Notes: a model not told the origin generated them from the letters alone. A stretch of DNA of 64,000 bases from Carnobacterium inhibens subsp. inhibens DSM 13024 (GCF_000746825.1 NZ_JQIV01000006.1:620001-684000), one strand, 5' to 3'; positions 52,125 to 61,559 are shown, numbered from the stretch's first letter. A program made the numbers and translations.

Positions 52125-52300
52125 TGTCTTTCCTCCAATAGTTCTGTCTTCAAGTAAATCATATCACAACTTTGGGATTGGTACGAATGGAACACTCACC
52201 AAATAGATTTAAACTAGTTGACATCTTGAATAAATAAGATTATTTTCTGTGTTTCTTTGTCCACTTTTCTGGATTTTAGATATACTTCCTTTTATACCTC

Positions 52301-53026
52301 TTACAATTTACTTAGTTTTCCTTTGATTGTTTCAATATGTAATTGCTTTGTTTCATCATCAGCATGCATAAAGGGTTTAAGTATTTGGAAATAGTATTTT
52401 ATATCCTCTGTTGTTAGCTTTGGTGAAGTATTTTGTAATTCTCTTTTAAGTAATGCTTTTAGCTGATTTCTTTTTCCCACACTCACATTTGAACTCGTAA
52501 CGGTTATTTTCTTTAGTTCACAATTATTACTGAAAATAATAAAAGACTGCATCAATGATTCATCAGTAATATCTAAAGCTTCTTGCAAAGCTTTAATGTG
52601 ACCTTTATTTTGCCAAATAGGATTAAAAAATTTGAACTTCTTTTTATTTGGAAAAGTCTGAGTCCAATTACGATGTTTTTCATCTCCAAATATCCATCCG
52701 CTATAATTTTTTGATTCAATAACAAAAAATCCATATTTTGTTATCATAACCAAATCAATTTCGGTCGTACTACCATCCTCTTTAGGAATATAAAGATTCG
52801 TCAATATTAATTTTGTCCCTTTTATTTTTTCAAGAGTCCGATATATATTGTATTCACCCATGTTTCCTTTATCAAAGAAAGTTTGCCAAAAAGTATGATT
52901 ACTTGCGCGTTGATAATTTGAATCATTAAAATCCAAATAGTTCATGAAAATGATTATTCCAAATACTAGTATATACATAACAAATAACATTCCTATAAGT
53001 GCTACCATTAATTCTATTTCCTCCAC
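52301..53026 (-). CDS. NERD domain protein with N-terminal membrane anchor
   Basis: A 241-residue protein. One hydrophobic segment (about 6-28) is followed by a NERD (nuclease-related) domain (about 50-160). The domain has GNMGEYNIYRTLEKI, the acidic EIDLVMITKYGFFVIESKNYSGWI with the D...E-x-K type core, and the C-terminal strand SFIIFSNNCELKKI. The charged domain would face the cytoplasm. NERD proteins are suspected nucleases or DNA-binding proteins of unknown role. AT content is high even for this window. Confidence 0.82.
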   Translation of the reverse strand: MEEIELMVALIGMLFVMYILVFGIIIFMNYLDFNDSNYQRASNHTFWQTFFDKGNMGEYNIYRTLEKIKGTKLILTNLYIPKEDGSTTEIDLVMITKYGFFVIESKNYSGWIFGDEKHRNWTQTFPNKKKFKFFNPIWQNKGHIKALQEALDITDESLMQSFIIFSNNCELKKITVTSSNVSVGKRNQLKALLKRELQNTSPKLTTEDIKYYFQILKPFMHADDETKQLHIETIKGKLSKL

Positions 53027-53092
53027 ATTTCTTATTTCATTCCTTACTAATCATACCTTAAGTTGAGTAGAATAAAAATAAAGGATTCAATG

Positions 53093-53125
53093 AAAAACAC
53101 TTAAGATTCATTCTTAAGTGTTTTT
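53093..53125 (-). terminator. Terminator of malX-malY
   Basis: A perfect 13-bp stem (53093-53105 with 53113-53125) with a 7-base loop lies beyond the malY stop, with T-rich sequence on the reverse strand. Confidence 0.8.
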
Positions 53126-53190
53126 CTAACTTTTTAAATTGTATCAAACTGAAAAATTGTTTCTGAAATGACTTGCCTTTCTATTCTTTA

Positions 53191-54396
53191 TCAACTGTTG
53201 TTTTTATTCATTTTCAAATAATCCACAGCTTTTTTTAACCCTTCTAAACCATCCATTACTTTCTTTCGCGGACAACCGATATTCATCCGAAGGAAGTCTT
53301 TTCCTTGTACTCCATAGATTGATCCGTCCATAATAGCAACTTCTCCAATTTCGATAAGAGCCTGTTGCAGATCTTCCATCTCGAAAGGCAATCCACTGAT
53401 ATCGATCCAGGCTAAGAATGTTGATTCTGGGATGGTAAACTTAATTTCTGGAATCTGTAATTTTAAGTAATTAGCTACGACAGTTAGATTACTTGAAATA
53501 TACTCATTCAATTCGTCTACCCAATTTTGCCCACTGCTATAACCTGCCATGATGCTTTCAATACCCATAATGCTCGCAGATGACAAACCATCTCTATTTT
53601 TCAATACTTCTAAAAAATCTTCTTGCAATCTTTTATCTGGTATCAATGCATAGGAACCTATCAGACCCGAAGTATTAAACGTTTTACTTGCGGAAGAACA
53701 GATAGCTATTTGTTCAAATTTTGTTGGCACTGAAACAACTGGAAGATGTTGATAAGTTTCTCGAACAATATCCATATGAATCTCATCGGAAATCAAGAAT
53801 ACATGGTAACGATCACATAACTCAATCATTTTAGTCAACTCTTCTTTTGTCCAAACTCTACCTGTTGGATTCTGAGGGCTGCACAATAAGAAAATCGTAG
53901 TTTTTTCATCAGCTAATTTTTGCTCTAAATCGTCAAAATCTATTGAATAAATTCCGTTAATATAGTGAAGCGGATTTTCTGCTATCTCTCGTTTATTCGT
54001 GCGAATTGTTTTAAAAAAAGCATCATAGGCTGGTGTTTGAATGACTACTTGTTCTCCTACCTCCGATTTTAATTCAATTAAGCGTGAGATAGTATAAATG
54101 ACAGAAGGTGAATAGACGATCCAATCTAAATCAACTTGGGTTGCAAATCGTTCTTTATACCATGAGACAATTGATTGTTTAAAATCAATATGGTTCCATC
54201 TAGTATAGCCGTATATTGGATGAGACTCTCTCTTTTTTAGCGCGTTATTAATAACGTCAGGGACAGCAAAATCCATATCAGAAATAGTAAAGGGCAATAA
54301 ATCATTTACCCCAAAACGGTCTTCTATATAATCCCACTGCGTACAGTACGTTCCTTTCCTGTCAATCAATTCATTAAATACATTTTTTTCCAACAC
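53191..54396 (-). CDS. malY: MalY/PatB-type aminotransferase (cystathionine beta-lyase)
   Basis: A 401-residue fold-type I PLP enzyme. It begins with RKGTYCTQWDYIEDRFG, has LLCSPQNPTGRVWTKEEL and the PLP lysine in CSSASKTFNTSGL. The family splits cystathionine and other C-S bonds; MalY of E. coli also dampens MalT. It starts 16 bases after malX, forming a malX-malY pair as in E. coli, but here under an RpiR-type regulator. Whether it serves sugar control or sulfur metabolism is open. Confidence 0.9.
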   Translation of the reverse strand: MLEKNVFNELIDRKGTYCTQWDYIEDRFGVNDLLPFTISDMDFAVPDVINNALKKRESHPIYGYTRWNHIDFKQSIVSWYKERFATQVDLDWIVYSPSVIYTISRLIELKSEVGEQVVIQTPAYDAFFKTIRTNKREIAENPLHYINGIYSIDFDDLEQKLADEKTTIFLLCSPQNPTGRVWTKEELTKMIELCDRYHVFLISDEIHMDIVRETYQHLPVVSVPTKFEQIAICSSASKTFNTSGLIGSYALIPDKRLQEDFLEVLKNRDGLSSASIMGIESIMAGYSSGQNWVDELNEYISSNLTVVANYLKLQIPEIKFTIPESTFLAWIDISGLPFEMEDLQQALIEIGEVAIMDGSIYGVQGKDFLRMNIGCPRKKVMDGLEGLKKAVDYLKMNKNNS

Positions 54397-54412
54397 TACC
54401 GCACCCTTTTCG

Positions 54413-55975
54413 TTAGATTAATCGTTCTAATTGGTTTTTTAATGAAGCTACTTGAGTTCCGATGATGACTTGAAGATTCTGATCGTCTAATTTCATCACT
54501 CCCAATGCTCCATTAGCCTTTAATACTTCTTCATCAACTTCATCCATATTATGAACCACTAACCTTAACCGAGTAACGCAATTGTCCAATGAAGCTATAT
54601 TTTCAGTACCACCTAAAGCAGATAGAATAACAGGAGCATCATATTTCCCTTTTTTCTTATGGCCTAACTCTTCTTCTGAATAATTTGTGTTGTCTTTATT
54701 AACGAGTTCTCTTCCTGGTGTTTTTAAGTTAAATCTCTCAATAGCAAATTTAAATACGAAGTAATAGATAGCAAACCAAGCTGCTCCTACTAACAAGACC
54801 AAATACCACTTTGTTTGGTTTCCTTGTAATACGCCAAAAATAAGGAAGTCTAAAATTCCACCATCGGTATTTCCAATTTTAACGTTCAGTAAAGCCATTA
54901 CCATAAAACCTAATCCAGTCATAATCACATGGAATAAGTACAATAATGGAGAAACAAATAAGAATAAGAATTCAATCGGTTCGGTAATCCCGGTTACAAA
55001 AGTTGCTAAAACACCAGAAATTAATAATCCTTTAATTGCCGATCTATTTTCTGGTCTAGCTGTTTTATACATGGCTAATGCAGCAGCAGGCAGACCAAAC
55101 ATAAAGGTCGGCATTTTCCCTTGTGATAGAAAAGCGGTAGCATCTGCACTGATTGGAAGTCCTTCTTGCAATTGAGCATAGAAAATATTTAATGCTCCCG
55201 AGACAGTATTTCCATCAACAATTTGTGTTCCACCAGCTTCTGTAAATCGAATCATCGATACTAGAATATGATGCAACCCAGTTGGTAATAACAGTCTTTC
55301 TCCAGCACCAAACAAGAATGGGCCAAAGCTTCCAGCACTTTGAATCAGATTTCCAATACCTGTAATTGCTGCTCCAAATATTGGCCAGATCATTGGCAAT
55401 AGCAAACCAACTATACTTAAAACTAAAGATGTAATGATTGGCACAAACCTAGCTCCACCAAAAAACGCGAATGCATCTGGCAATTGGATTTCAGAGAACC
55501 GTTTATGTAGCGATGAAACAACAATACCTACAATAATCCCACCTAGAACACCCATTTCAATCGTTTGGATGCCCATAACCATTCCTTGCCCTGCTTCTCT
55601 CAAAAATTTTGGATCAGCCAAGATATTGGCTTCAGTTAGATAAAAATTAATGGATAAGTTCATGATGATGTATCCAACTAGTCCAGAAAACGCTGCTACT
55701 CCTTTATCATAGCGGGCTAATCCTAAAGGAATCGCCATTGCAAACAAGACAGGTAAATACGTAAAAGCAAATCCGCCTATAGTAGATAAAAAACGGAAGA
55801 ATATTTGCAAATACTCATTGTTAAGAAAAGGCATAATTTCAAGAGTCGTTGCACTTGTAAATGAGCTGCCTATTCCCAACATCAATCCCATAAACGCTAA
55901 TAAAGCGACCGGCAACATGAATGTTTTGCCCAATCCTTGAAAAAACTCCCAAAAACTTCCCTTACCCTTTTTCAT
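54413..55975 (-). CDS. malX: MalX-like PTS EIICB for maltose or glucose
   Basis: A 520-residue permease. The EIIC domain (about 1-400) has ten or so membrane segments, with GERLLLPTGLHHILVS and the FVTGITEPIEFLFLF motif. The EIIB domain (about 430-520) has the phosphorylated Cys in SLDNCVTRLRL. There is no EIIA. The ATG at 55975 follows AAGGGAG. The sequence type and pairing with malY support an alpha-glucoside or glucose substrate. GTATCTT-C-AAGATAC (55999-56013) in its leader is a perfect 7-1-7 palindrome, a candidate RpiR site. Confidence 0.9.
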   Translation of the reverse strand: MKKGKGSFWEFFQGLGKTFMLPVALLAFMGLMLGIGSSFTSATTLEIMPFLNNEYLQIFFRFLSTIGGFAFTYLPVLFAMAIPLGLARYDKGVAAFSGLVGYIIMNLSINFYLTEANILADPKFLREAGQGMVMGIQTIEMGVLGGIIVGIVVSSLHKRFSEIQLPDAFAFFGGARFVPIITSLVLSIVGLLLPMIWPIFGAAITGIGNLIQSAGSFGPFLFGAGERLLLPTGLHHILVSMIRFTEAGGTQIVDGNTVSGALNIFYAQLQEGLPISADATAFLSQGKMPTFMFGLPAAALAMYKTARPENRSAIKGLLISGVLATFVTGITEPIEFLFLFVSPLLYLFHVIMTGLGFMVMALLNVKIGNTDGGILDFLIFGVLQGNQTKWYLVLLVGAAWFAIYYFVFKFAIERFNLKTPGRELVNKDNTNYSEEELGHKKKGKYDAPVILSALGGTENIASLDNCVTRLRLVVHNMDEVDEEVLKANGALGVMKLDDQNLQVIIGTQVASLKNQLERLI

Positions 55976-56030
55976 TATTTTCTCTCCCTTACTCTTTTGT
56001 ATCTTCAAGATACCTTTTCGTCACGCCTCT

Positions 56031-56044
56031 AGCAAGCGTTTACA
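56031..56044 (-). promoter_or_regulatory. cre site upstream of malX
   Basis: The sequence around AGCAAGCGTTTACA fits the longer cre consensus WTGNAARCGNWWWCAW with a single mismatch. It lies between the regulator gene and malX, in place for CcpA control. Confidence 0.65.
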
Positions 56045-56096
56045 TAATTTTTGAAAAGTGTTACAAGGAATGTAAGGATATACAAAAAGTAACTAT

Positions 56097-56879
56097 TTAT
56101 TTGTTGTGTTGCTTGATGTACTCAATGATTACTAGATCCATTAACAAGTTAAGAGTAAATCTAGAACTCATATCAATTTCATCGTAATAATGACTTTCTG
56201 AATAAGCCATAAGGGTTAAATCAGCAAAAGATTCTATTTGACTACCTTGCGTACCTGTTAAAAGAATCAATGGTACACGCCTCTGTTTTAAAATAGTAGC
56301 ATATTCTATCAGGTGTAGGGTTTCACCACTATGAGATATTAAAATAGCAATATCTGTTGGCTTTAAATGATTAGCAACCGCTCTTAACTCATCCCAGTCA
56401 TTTCTAGCAGAAGCTATTTTCCCTGCAAATGTCAGCTTTCTTGCAGCCTCACTGCAAAATGAAAAAGACGCTCCTACACCAAAAAACTCCACTAATTGGC
56501 TAGCATTTAATAAATCAACTGCTTGTATTATATTTTCTGTATTTAAAGCATTCACCGTTTGATTCATTTCGTTTTTAAAACGGCTAATGTGTCTAGCTAT
56601 TTCTCCAACTCCTTGTTTTTCCTGATGTTTCTCTTCTTTTGTTCCTTTGTACTGATCTAAAGCATATTTTAATTGTTGGTAACCTTTAAAACCTAATTTC
56701 TTACATGTACGGCTAACAGTAGCAGTCGATACATAGATAGTGTTAGCAAAGTCCTCTATGTTTAGTTCTGATACTTTATTTGGGTATTTCAACATGTATT
56801 CTAATACTTGAGATTCTAATGTACTCAATTCTTTTCGTTTAACCAATAATTTCTTAAAAAAGAGATTAGCCTCTGACAA
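56097..56879 (-). CDS. RpiR-family regulator of the malX-malY cluster
   Basis: A 260-residue protein. An RpiR-type helix-turn-helix (about 1-80, IYVSTATVSRTCKKLGFKGYQQL) is followed by a SIS domain (about 110-245, FFGVGASFSFCSEA and ILISHSGETLHLIEY). It lies directly upstream of malX on the same strand with a 121-base gap, so it probably senses a phosphosugar from the MalX route. E. coli uses the LacI-type MalI in this position. Confidence 0.88.
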   Translation of the reverse strand: MSEANLFFKKLLVKRKELSTLESQVLEYMLKYPNKVSELNIEDFANTIYVSTATVSRTCKKLGFKGYQQLKYALDQYKGTKEEKHQEKQGVGEIARHISRFKNEMNQTVNALNTENIIQAVDLLNASQLVEFFGVGASFSFCSEAARKLTFAGKIASARNDWDELRAVANHLKPTDIAILISHSGETLHLIEYATILKQRRVPLILLTGTQGSQIESFADLTLMAYSESHYYDEIDMSSRFTLNLLMDLVIIEYIKQHNK

Positions 56880-57181
56880 ACTTTCTCACTCTCCTATGTT
56901 TAATTTACTTATTAGTAAAAATAATTTCCTATCTTAATAAAACCTACATAACATTTATATAACTATTCTATCTAACTCATCATAACTTAAAATAATAAAA
57001 ATAAAAAATATTAAATGTAAAAAAGAATACTTAAAATCTCGTCTTAAGTATCCACTAACTAAATTTATGGAATTATAAACTTTGTTATCTTTTTTTTATT
57101 GGTCCATTTCTTCATTTTTTCAGTAGCTGTCATATCAATTTAGATAAAGCGTGCTATTCTTTTACGATTAAAATTCTTCCA
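56880..57181. other. AT-rich intergenic stretch with one weak hairpin
   Basis: Only an 8-bp inverted repeat, ATACTTAA / TTAAGTAT (57027-57051), is seen. It may end the gntR transcript poorly. No frame with a ribosome binding site is present. The rpiR promoter must lie in this very AT-rich stretch, but I cannot pick one out. Confidence 0.5.
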
Positions 57182-57907
57182 TTACTCTCTTTTAGCCGTA
57201 ATGGTAAAGTTGTAATCCTCACTTTTAAAGTAAACTTCTGAGTATTCAAAGTACAACCCGTTGGTCAATAAACCAGTAGATTCCAGTTTTAGTATAGGTA
57301 CGTTATCATCAATAGCTAGTATTTTTCTAATGTCATTATTAGGTAAGATAGGTAAAAATATTTGTTGGCTTTCTTTAATCTTGTAGTGCTGGTGACTTTC
57401 AATAAATTTATATTTTGAATGCATCATCGTTTCATAAGTCAAATCAGGAAATAGTTCAATCGGCAAATACGTATCTTCTACTACTAGCGCTTTTTCATTT
57501 GCTAACCTTTTCCTTCTAATAAAATAAACTTTAACATTTTCCTCTCTATTCAATTGGTAAGCAACTTTTTTAGGAGCTTCAATAATTTCATATCTTAAAA
57601 TTTCACTTCTGACTTTTTCTCCACTACTTTCCATATCTTCTGTAAAACTTTTTAAAGAATAAAGTTTGTGCTCATAGGACTTCTCTTTTACATAGGTTCC
57701 ACTACCATGTTTTTTTTCAACTAAATTCGTTTCTACAAGATTTTCAATAGCTTTTCTAATCGTCACACGACTAACAGAATATTCTTTAGATAAGAGATTT
57801 TCAGAAGGGATTGGATCGCCAGGCAGGAATTTACCTTGTTGAATTTTCTCTTTTATATCTTTGGCAATTTCTAAATATAAATGTGATTTAGGTTTTATAT
57901 TACTCAC
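57182..57907 (-). CDS. GntR/HutC-type regulator with UTRA domain
   Basis: A regulator of about 241 residues. A GntR winged helix (about 10-75, LYLEIAKDIKEKIQQGKF, PSENLLSKEYSVSRVTIRKA and HGSGTYV) is followed by a UTRA effector domain (about 95-235). The start is unsure: GTG at 57907 gives the usual N-terminus but lies right against AAGGAAG; a TTG at 57931 is possible. It is divergent from the glvA-ydjC-EIICB operon and is probably its repressor, answering to a phosphosugar. AGTTGTATT repeats in the shared promoter region are likely sites. Confidence 0.88.
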   Translation of the reverse strand: MSNIKPKSHLYLEIAKDIKEKIQQGKFLPGDPIPSENLLSKEYSVSRVTIRKAIENLVETNLVEKKHGSGTYVKEKSYEHKLYSLKSFTEDMESSGEKVRSEILRYEIIEAPKKVAYQLNREENVKVYFIRRKRLANEKALVVEDTYLPIELFPDLTYETMMHSKYKFIESHQHYKIKESQQIFLPILPNNDIRKILAIDDNVPILKLESTGLLTNGLYFEYSEVYFKSEDYNFTITAKRE

Positions 57908-57945
57908 CTTCCTTATAACTTTATAATACAAATTTTATAAAAATG

Positions 57946-57980
57946 TTGCAACTTTTTTAAAGTTGTATTATAGTTGTATT
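57946..57980 (+). promoter_or_regulatory. glvA promoter with direct-repeat operator
   Basis: TTGCAA (57946-57951) and TATAGT (57969-57974) are 17 bases apart. The 9-base sequence AGTTGTATT occurs at 57961-57969 and again at 57972-57980, 11 bases apart, over the -10. An inverted partial copy, AATACAA, lies near 57926. This is a likely GntR operator. Confidence 0.65.
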
Positions 57981-57986
57981 GTTAAT

Positions 57987-58000
57987 TAAAAGCGTTTACA
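57987..58000 (+). promoter_or_regulatory. cre site upstream of glvA
   Basis: TAAAAGCGTTTACA matches the cre consensus in 13 of 14 positions, directly downstream of the -10 and 17 bases before the ATG. Confidence 0.65.
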
Positions 58001-58017
58001 AAAAAAGGAGTGTTTAT

Positions 58018-59340
58018 ATGGAAAAACAACATTTAACGATAGCCGGTGGAGGGAGCACATATACTTTAGGATTGTTAATGAGCCTGATTTCTGAAAAAGA
58101 TAACTTTCCTTTAGCCAGTATTACTTTTTATGACACTGATATTGAACGCCAACAGAAAGTTGCTGAAGCCAGTAAAGTTGTTATTAAAGAAAAATATCCA
58201 GACTTGGAAGAATTTATTGTAACCAGTGATAAAGAAACAGCTTATAAAGATAAAGATTTTATTTTTGTACAAATCCGTACAGGCGGTCTTGAAATGCGAA
58301 TAAAAGATGAAGAAATCCCTCTATCACATGGAATAGTCGGTCAAGAAACCTGTGGTCCTGGTGGAATGGCTTATGGTTTAAGATCCATTAAAGATATGAT
58401 TGAACTAGTAGAAGATATTCGATTTTATTCTAAAGACGCATGGATACTAAATTATACAAATCCAGCTGCAATCGTTGCTGAAGCATTGAAACGTGTTTTC
58501 CCTGAAGATCATCGTCTGATCAATATTTGCGATATGCCAATTTCAATTATGAATGGATTAGCTACCCTAATCAACAGAAGCGTATGGGACTTGGATCCAG
58601 GATACTTTGGCCTAAATCATTTTGGCTGGTTTACTGATATCTATGATACAGAGGGACACAACTTAACTGACGAAATAAAGAATAAAATTCTATCAGAAGG
58701 TCTCCAACCTGAATCGGAAATAGCTGAGGATCCTTCTTGGATTGCAACTTTCAAACAAGTTGAACAAACTTTACGAGATTTCCCTGAATATATTCCTAAT
58801 ACTTATTTGCAATACTACCTTTACCCTAAAAAAATGGTTGAAAAAGAAAATCCTAAATACACACGAGCTAGCCAAGTAATTGGTGGAAGAGCTAAAGAAG
58901 TCTTTGAAATGTGTGAACGCATTTCAGCTCGTCAAACAATAGCAGATGAAAAACTAGAAGGCGATGTTCATGGCGTTTATATGGTTAAAATAGCTGAGTC
59001 ATTTGCTTATAACAAAAATGAAAAATTTATTGTAATGACTAAAAATAATGGAACGATTCCAAATATCCCAAAAGAAGCCATTATTGAAGTTCCCGCTCTC
59101 ATTACTAGCAATGGTGTTAAACCAATTCAAGTAGGAGAAATTGGCACCTTTTATAAAGGTCTGATGGAAAGCCAATATGCCTATGAAAAATTAACCGTTG
59201 ATGCTTATTTTGAAGGCAGCCGACTAAAATTATTACAAGCACTAACCCTTAATCGAACAGTGGTAAATGCTAATATAGCAAATGATATCTTAAATGACTT
59301 ATTAGAAGCCAATAAAGATTACTGGCCAAATTTTGCTTAA
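58018..59340 (+). CDS. glvA: 6-phospho-alpha-glucosidase, GH4 family (GlvA/MalH-like)
   Basis: A 440-residue NAD- and Mn-dependent glycosidase. The N-terminal Rossmann motif is IAGGGSTYTLGL. The metal and catalytic site is C171-D172 in NICDMPIS. The CDMP form is typical of 6-phospho-alpha-glucosidases, while beta enzymes usually have CNxP. GLNHFGW and LPNTYLQYY-like segments (here IPNTYLQYYLYP) also match GlvA closely as I recall it. AAAGGAG precedes the ATG at 58018. It should split a phosphorylated alpha-glucoside imported by the EIICB two genes downstream. Confidence 0.9.
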   Translation: MEKQHLTIAGGGSTYTLGLLMSLISEKDNFPLASITFYDTDIERQQKVAEASKVVIKEKYPDLEEFIVTSDKETAYKDKDFIFVQIRTGGLEMRIKDEEIPLSHGIVGQETCGPGGMAYGLRSIKDMIELVEDIRFYSKDAWILNYTNPAAIVAEALKRVFPEDHRLINICDMPISIMNGLATLINRSVWDLDPGYFGLNHFGWFTDIYDTEGHNLTDEIKNKILSEGLQPESEIAEDPSWIATFKQVEQTLRDFPEYIPNTYLQYYLYPKKMVEKENPKYTRASQVIGGRAKEVFEMCERISARQTIADEKLEGDVHGVYMVKIAESFAYNKNEKFIVMTKNNGTIPNIPKEAIIEVPALITSNGVKPIQVGEIGTFYKGLMESQYAYEKLTVDAYFEGSRLKLLQALTLNRTVVNANIANDILNDLLEANKDYWPNFA

Positions 59341-59389
59341 TCAATAAAAAAACGAATATTAAATTACTAAAGGAGGAATTGACTATTTT

Positions 59390-60118
59390 ATGAAAAAACT
59401 GATAATCAACGCAGATGATTTTGGCTACTCTGCTGGGGTCAATTATGGAATTATAGAAGCTCATAAAGAAGGAGTTCTTACTTCAACAACAATGATGGCC
59501 AATATGCCCGGATTTGAACAAGCACTTAATCTACACGAACAATATCCTGACCTTGGTATTGGAATCCACTTGGCACTGACAACCGGAAAACCTGTCTTAT
59601 CAAACTTAAAAACCATCATTGATGTAGACGGGAATTTTCGTAATCAAGCTTATTATAAAGGCTCGTTTATCATTGATGAACAAGAAATTTATGATGAATG
59701 GAAAGCACAAATCGAAAAAATTCTAGCTACTGGTATTAAACCCACACATGTAGATACTCATCATCATGCAAATCTTTTTGGTGATTTTAACGCCATTTAT
59801 TTAAAATTAGCGGATGAATACCATTTACCAGTCAGAAACAACTTTACTAACACAGATTCTAATAGAAGAACAACGGATGGTTTTATCTATACCATGGAAA
59901 CCGTTATTCAAAGCTCCGAAACTTTAGAAAAGGTATTTGAAGAATACAATTCAGTTGAACTCATGTGCCATCCTGCTTTTATAGATAAGTTTTTATTGAA
60001 TCATTCATCTTATACTTATCCTAGAACAGAAGAATTAGAGTTATTGACGCATCCAAGAATCAAGACTCTTTTTTCCAACCATAAAACTATTGAGCTGACA
60101 ACATTCGAAAGCATTTAG
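59390..60118 (+). CDS. YdjC/ChbG-family carbohydrate deacetylase
   Basis: A 242-residue enzyme with the YdjC/ChbG metal site: INADDFGYSAGVNYGI (Asp pair) at the N-terminus, IGIHLALTTGKP with His, and the HVDTHHHANLF loop. ChbG removes an acetyl group from chitobiose or chitobiose-6-phosphate in E. coli. AAAGGAGG precedes the ATG. It lies between glvA and an EIICB gene, 49 bases after glvA and 15 before the transporter, so one operon is likely. The presence of a deacetylase suggests an N-acetylated or O-acetylated sugar. Confidence 0.88.
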   Translation: MKKLIINADDFGYSAGVNYGIIEAHKEGVLTSTTMMANMPGFEQALNLHEQYPDLGIGIHLALTTGKPVLSNLKTIIDVDGNFRNQAYYKGSFIIDEQEIYDEWKAQIEKILATGIKPTHVDTHHHANLFGDFNAIYLKLADEYHLPVRNNFTNTDSNRRTTDGFIYTMETVIQSSETLEKVFEEYNSVELMCHPAFIDKFLLNHSSYTYPRTEELELLTHPRIKTLFSNHKTIELTTFESI

Positions 60119-60133
60119 AGAGGAGTATCATCA

Positions 60134-61525
60134 ATGAATACTTTTATGCAAAAATTAGGTCGTTCGTTATTGCTTCCCATCGTTGCTATGCCTATCGCAG
60201 GTATTTTATTTCGTTTAACTGCACCAGATTTATTGAATATTCCAATTTTTCAAGCAGCTGGTTCTATTATCACTAGAATGGATGAATTGATTGCCATTGG
60301 TATTGCCATTGGTTTGTCCAAAGGGAAAAACAAAGGAATTCCCGCACTAGTAGGTTATCTAGCAATCATTATTTTAAAAGAAGCCTTCGCTCTAGTTGCT
60401 CCAGAACAAAGCATGAACGTTTTTGGTGGGATTCTAGCTGGTTTAGTAGCTGCAGCAATATTCAATAGATTTAAAGATACTAAGTTGCCAGACATGTTAG
60501 CATTCTTTTCCGGCGAGAAATTTCCTATTACAATGATCATTATAGTTATGTTACCTATTGCTTGGCTGTTAACAATAGTGTGGCCATTTGCTCAAAGTGG
60601 AATCGATACATTTGCCCAAACTTTAATGGGATTGGGTGCGATTGGAATTTTCTTATTCGGATTCTTTAATCGAGCTTTGATTCCTATTGGACTTCATCAT
60701 GTTTTAAATACGTATATTTATTTTGGTATGGGATCTTACACTACTGCTTCTGGAGAGGTAGTGCATGGAGAGATTACACGTTTCTTAAACGGTGATCCAA
60801 CAGCGGGTTACTTCATTGGCGGATTCTACTTAGTGATGATGTTCGGTGTTCCAGCTATTGCATTAGCAATTTACAAGGCAGCTAGATATGACAAAAACCA
60901 AACTAAAACATTGATGAGTTCTGGAACTGGTACTTCCTTTTTAACTGGTATTACAGAACCCATTGAATTTACTTTCTTATTTACATCTCCTCTACTTTAC
61001 TTTATCCATGCCGTATATACTGGTTTAGCAGGTGCTATTCTTTATTTGTTTAATGTACGTCTTGGGTTTTCATGGGGCGCAAGTGTGATTGATTATCTTG
61101 CAAACTTCGGGATAGCTGATAATCCATTATGGGTCATTCCAATTGGAATTATATTTTTCTTACTATATTATTTCACATTTTACTTTGTGATTAAATATAA
61201 ACAAGTTCCAATTATTGGACAAATAGCTCCTGAAACAATCAGTGATGAAGTAACAGATGAAGAAAAATCATATAAGTTATCTCACAGCAATCATGCTTAC
61301 ATGGCAAAAAAAGTATTAGAATTTTTAGGTGGACAAGAAAATATAGATAATGTAGATAATTGTATTACTAGATTACGTATTGACGTTTTAGACTCATCTA
61401 TAGTCAATAAAGAAAAGATTCTTCAAACAGGAGCTAAAGGGGTATTGATGAAAGGTAACCATGTTCAAGTTGTAATTGGGCCTGAAGTTACTACAGTTAG
61501 AACTGAATTAGATAAAATAATTTAA
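60134..61525 (+). CDS. PTS EIICB of the glucose/alpha-glucoside type
   Basis: A 463-residue permease. EIIC (about 1-365) shows LPIVAMPIAGILFRL, PIGLHHVLNTYIYF and the FLTGITEPIEFTFLF motif. EIIB (about 390-463) has the phosphorylated Cys in NVDNCITRLRIDV. There is no EIIA. GAGAGGAG precedes the ATG. It differs from MalX but belongs to the same glucose superfamily. From its neighbours, the substrate is probably an alpha-linked disaccharide, perhaps acetylated. Confidence 0.9.
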   Translation: MNTFMQKLGRSLLLPIVAMPIAGILFRLTAPDLLNIPIFQAAGSIITRMDELIAIGIAIGLSKGKNKGIPALVGYLAIIILKEAFALVAPEQSMNVFGGILAGLVAAAIFNRFKDTKLPDMLAFFSGEKFPITMIIIVMLPIAWLLTIVWPFAQSGIDTFAQTLMGLGAIGIFLFGFFNRALIPIGLHHVLNTYIYFGMGSYTTASGEVVHGEITRFLNGDPTAGYFIGGFYLVMMFGVPAIALAIYKAARYDKNQTKTLMSSGTGTSFLTGITEPIEFTFLFTSPLLYFIHAVYTGLAGAILYLFNVRLGFSWGASVIDYLANFGIADNPLWVIPIGIIFFLLYYFTFYFVIKYKQVPIIGQIAPETISDEVTDEEKSYKLSHSNHAYMAKKVLEFLGGQENIDNVDNCITRLRIDVLDSSIVNKEKILQTGAKGVLMKGNHVQVVIGPEVTTVRTELDKII

Positions 61526-61559
61526 TTTCCATGTTCAATCAACCAAACTGAAAAAACTC

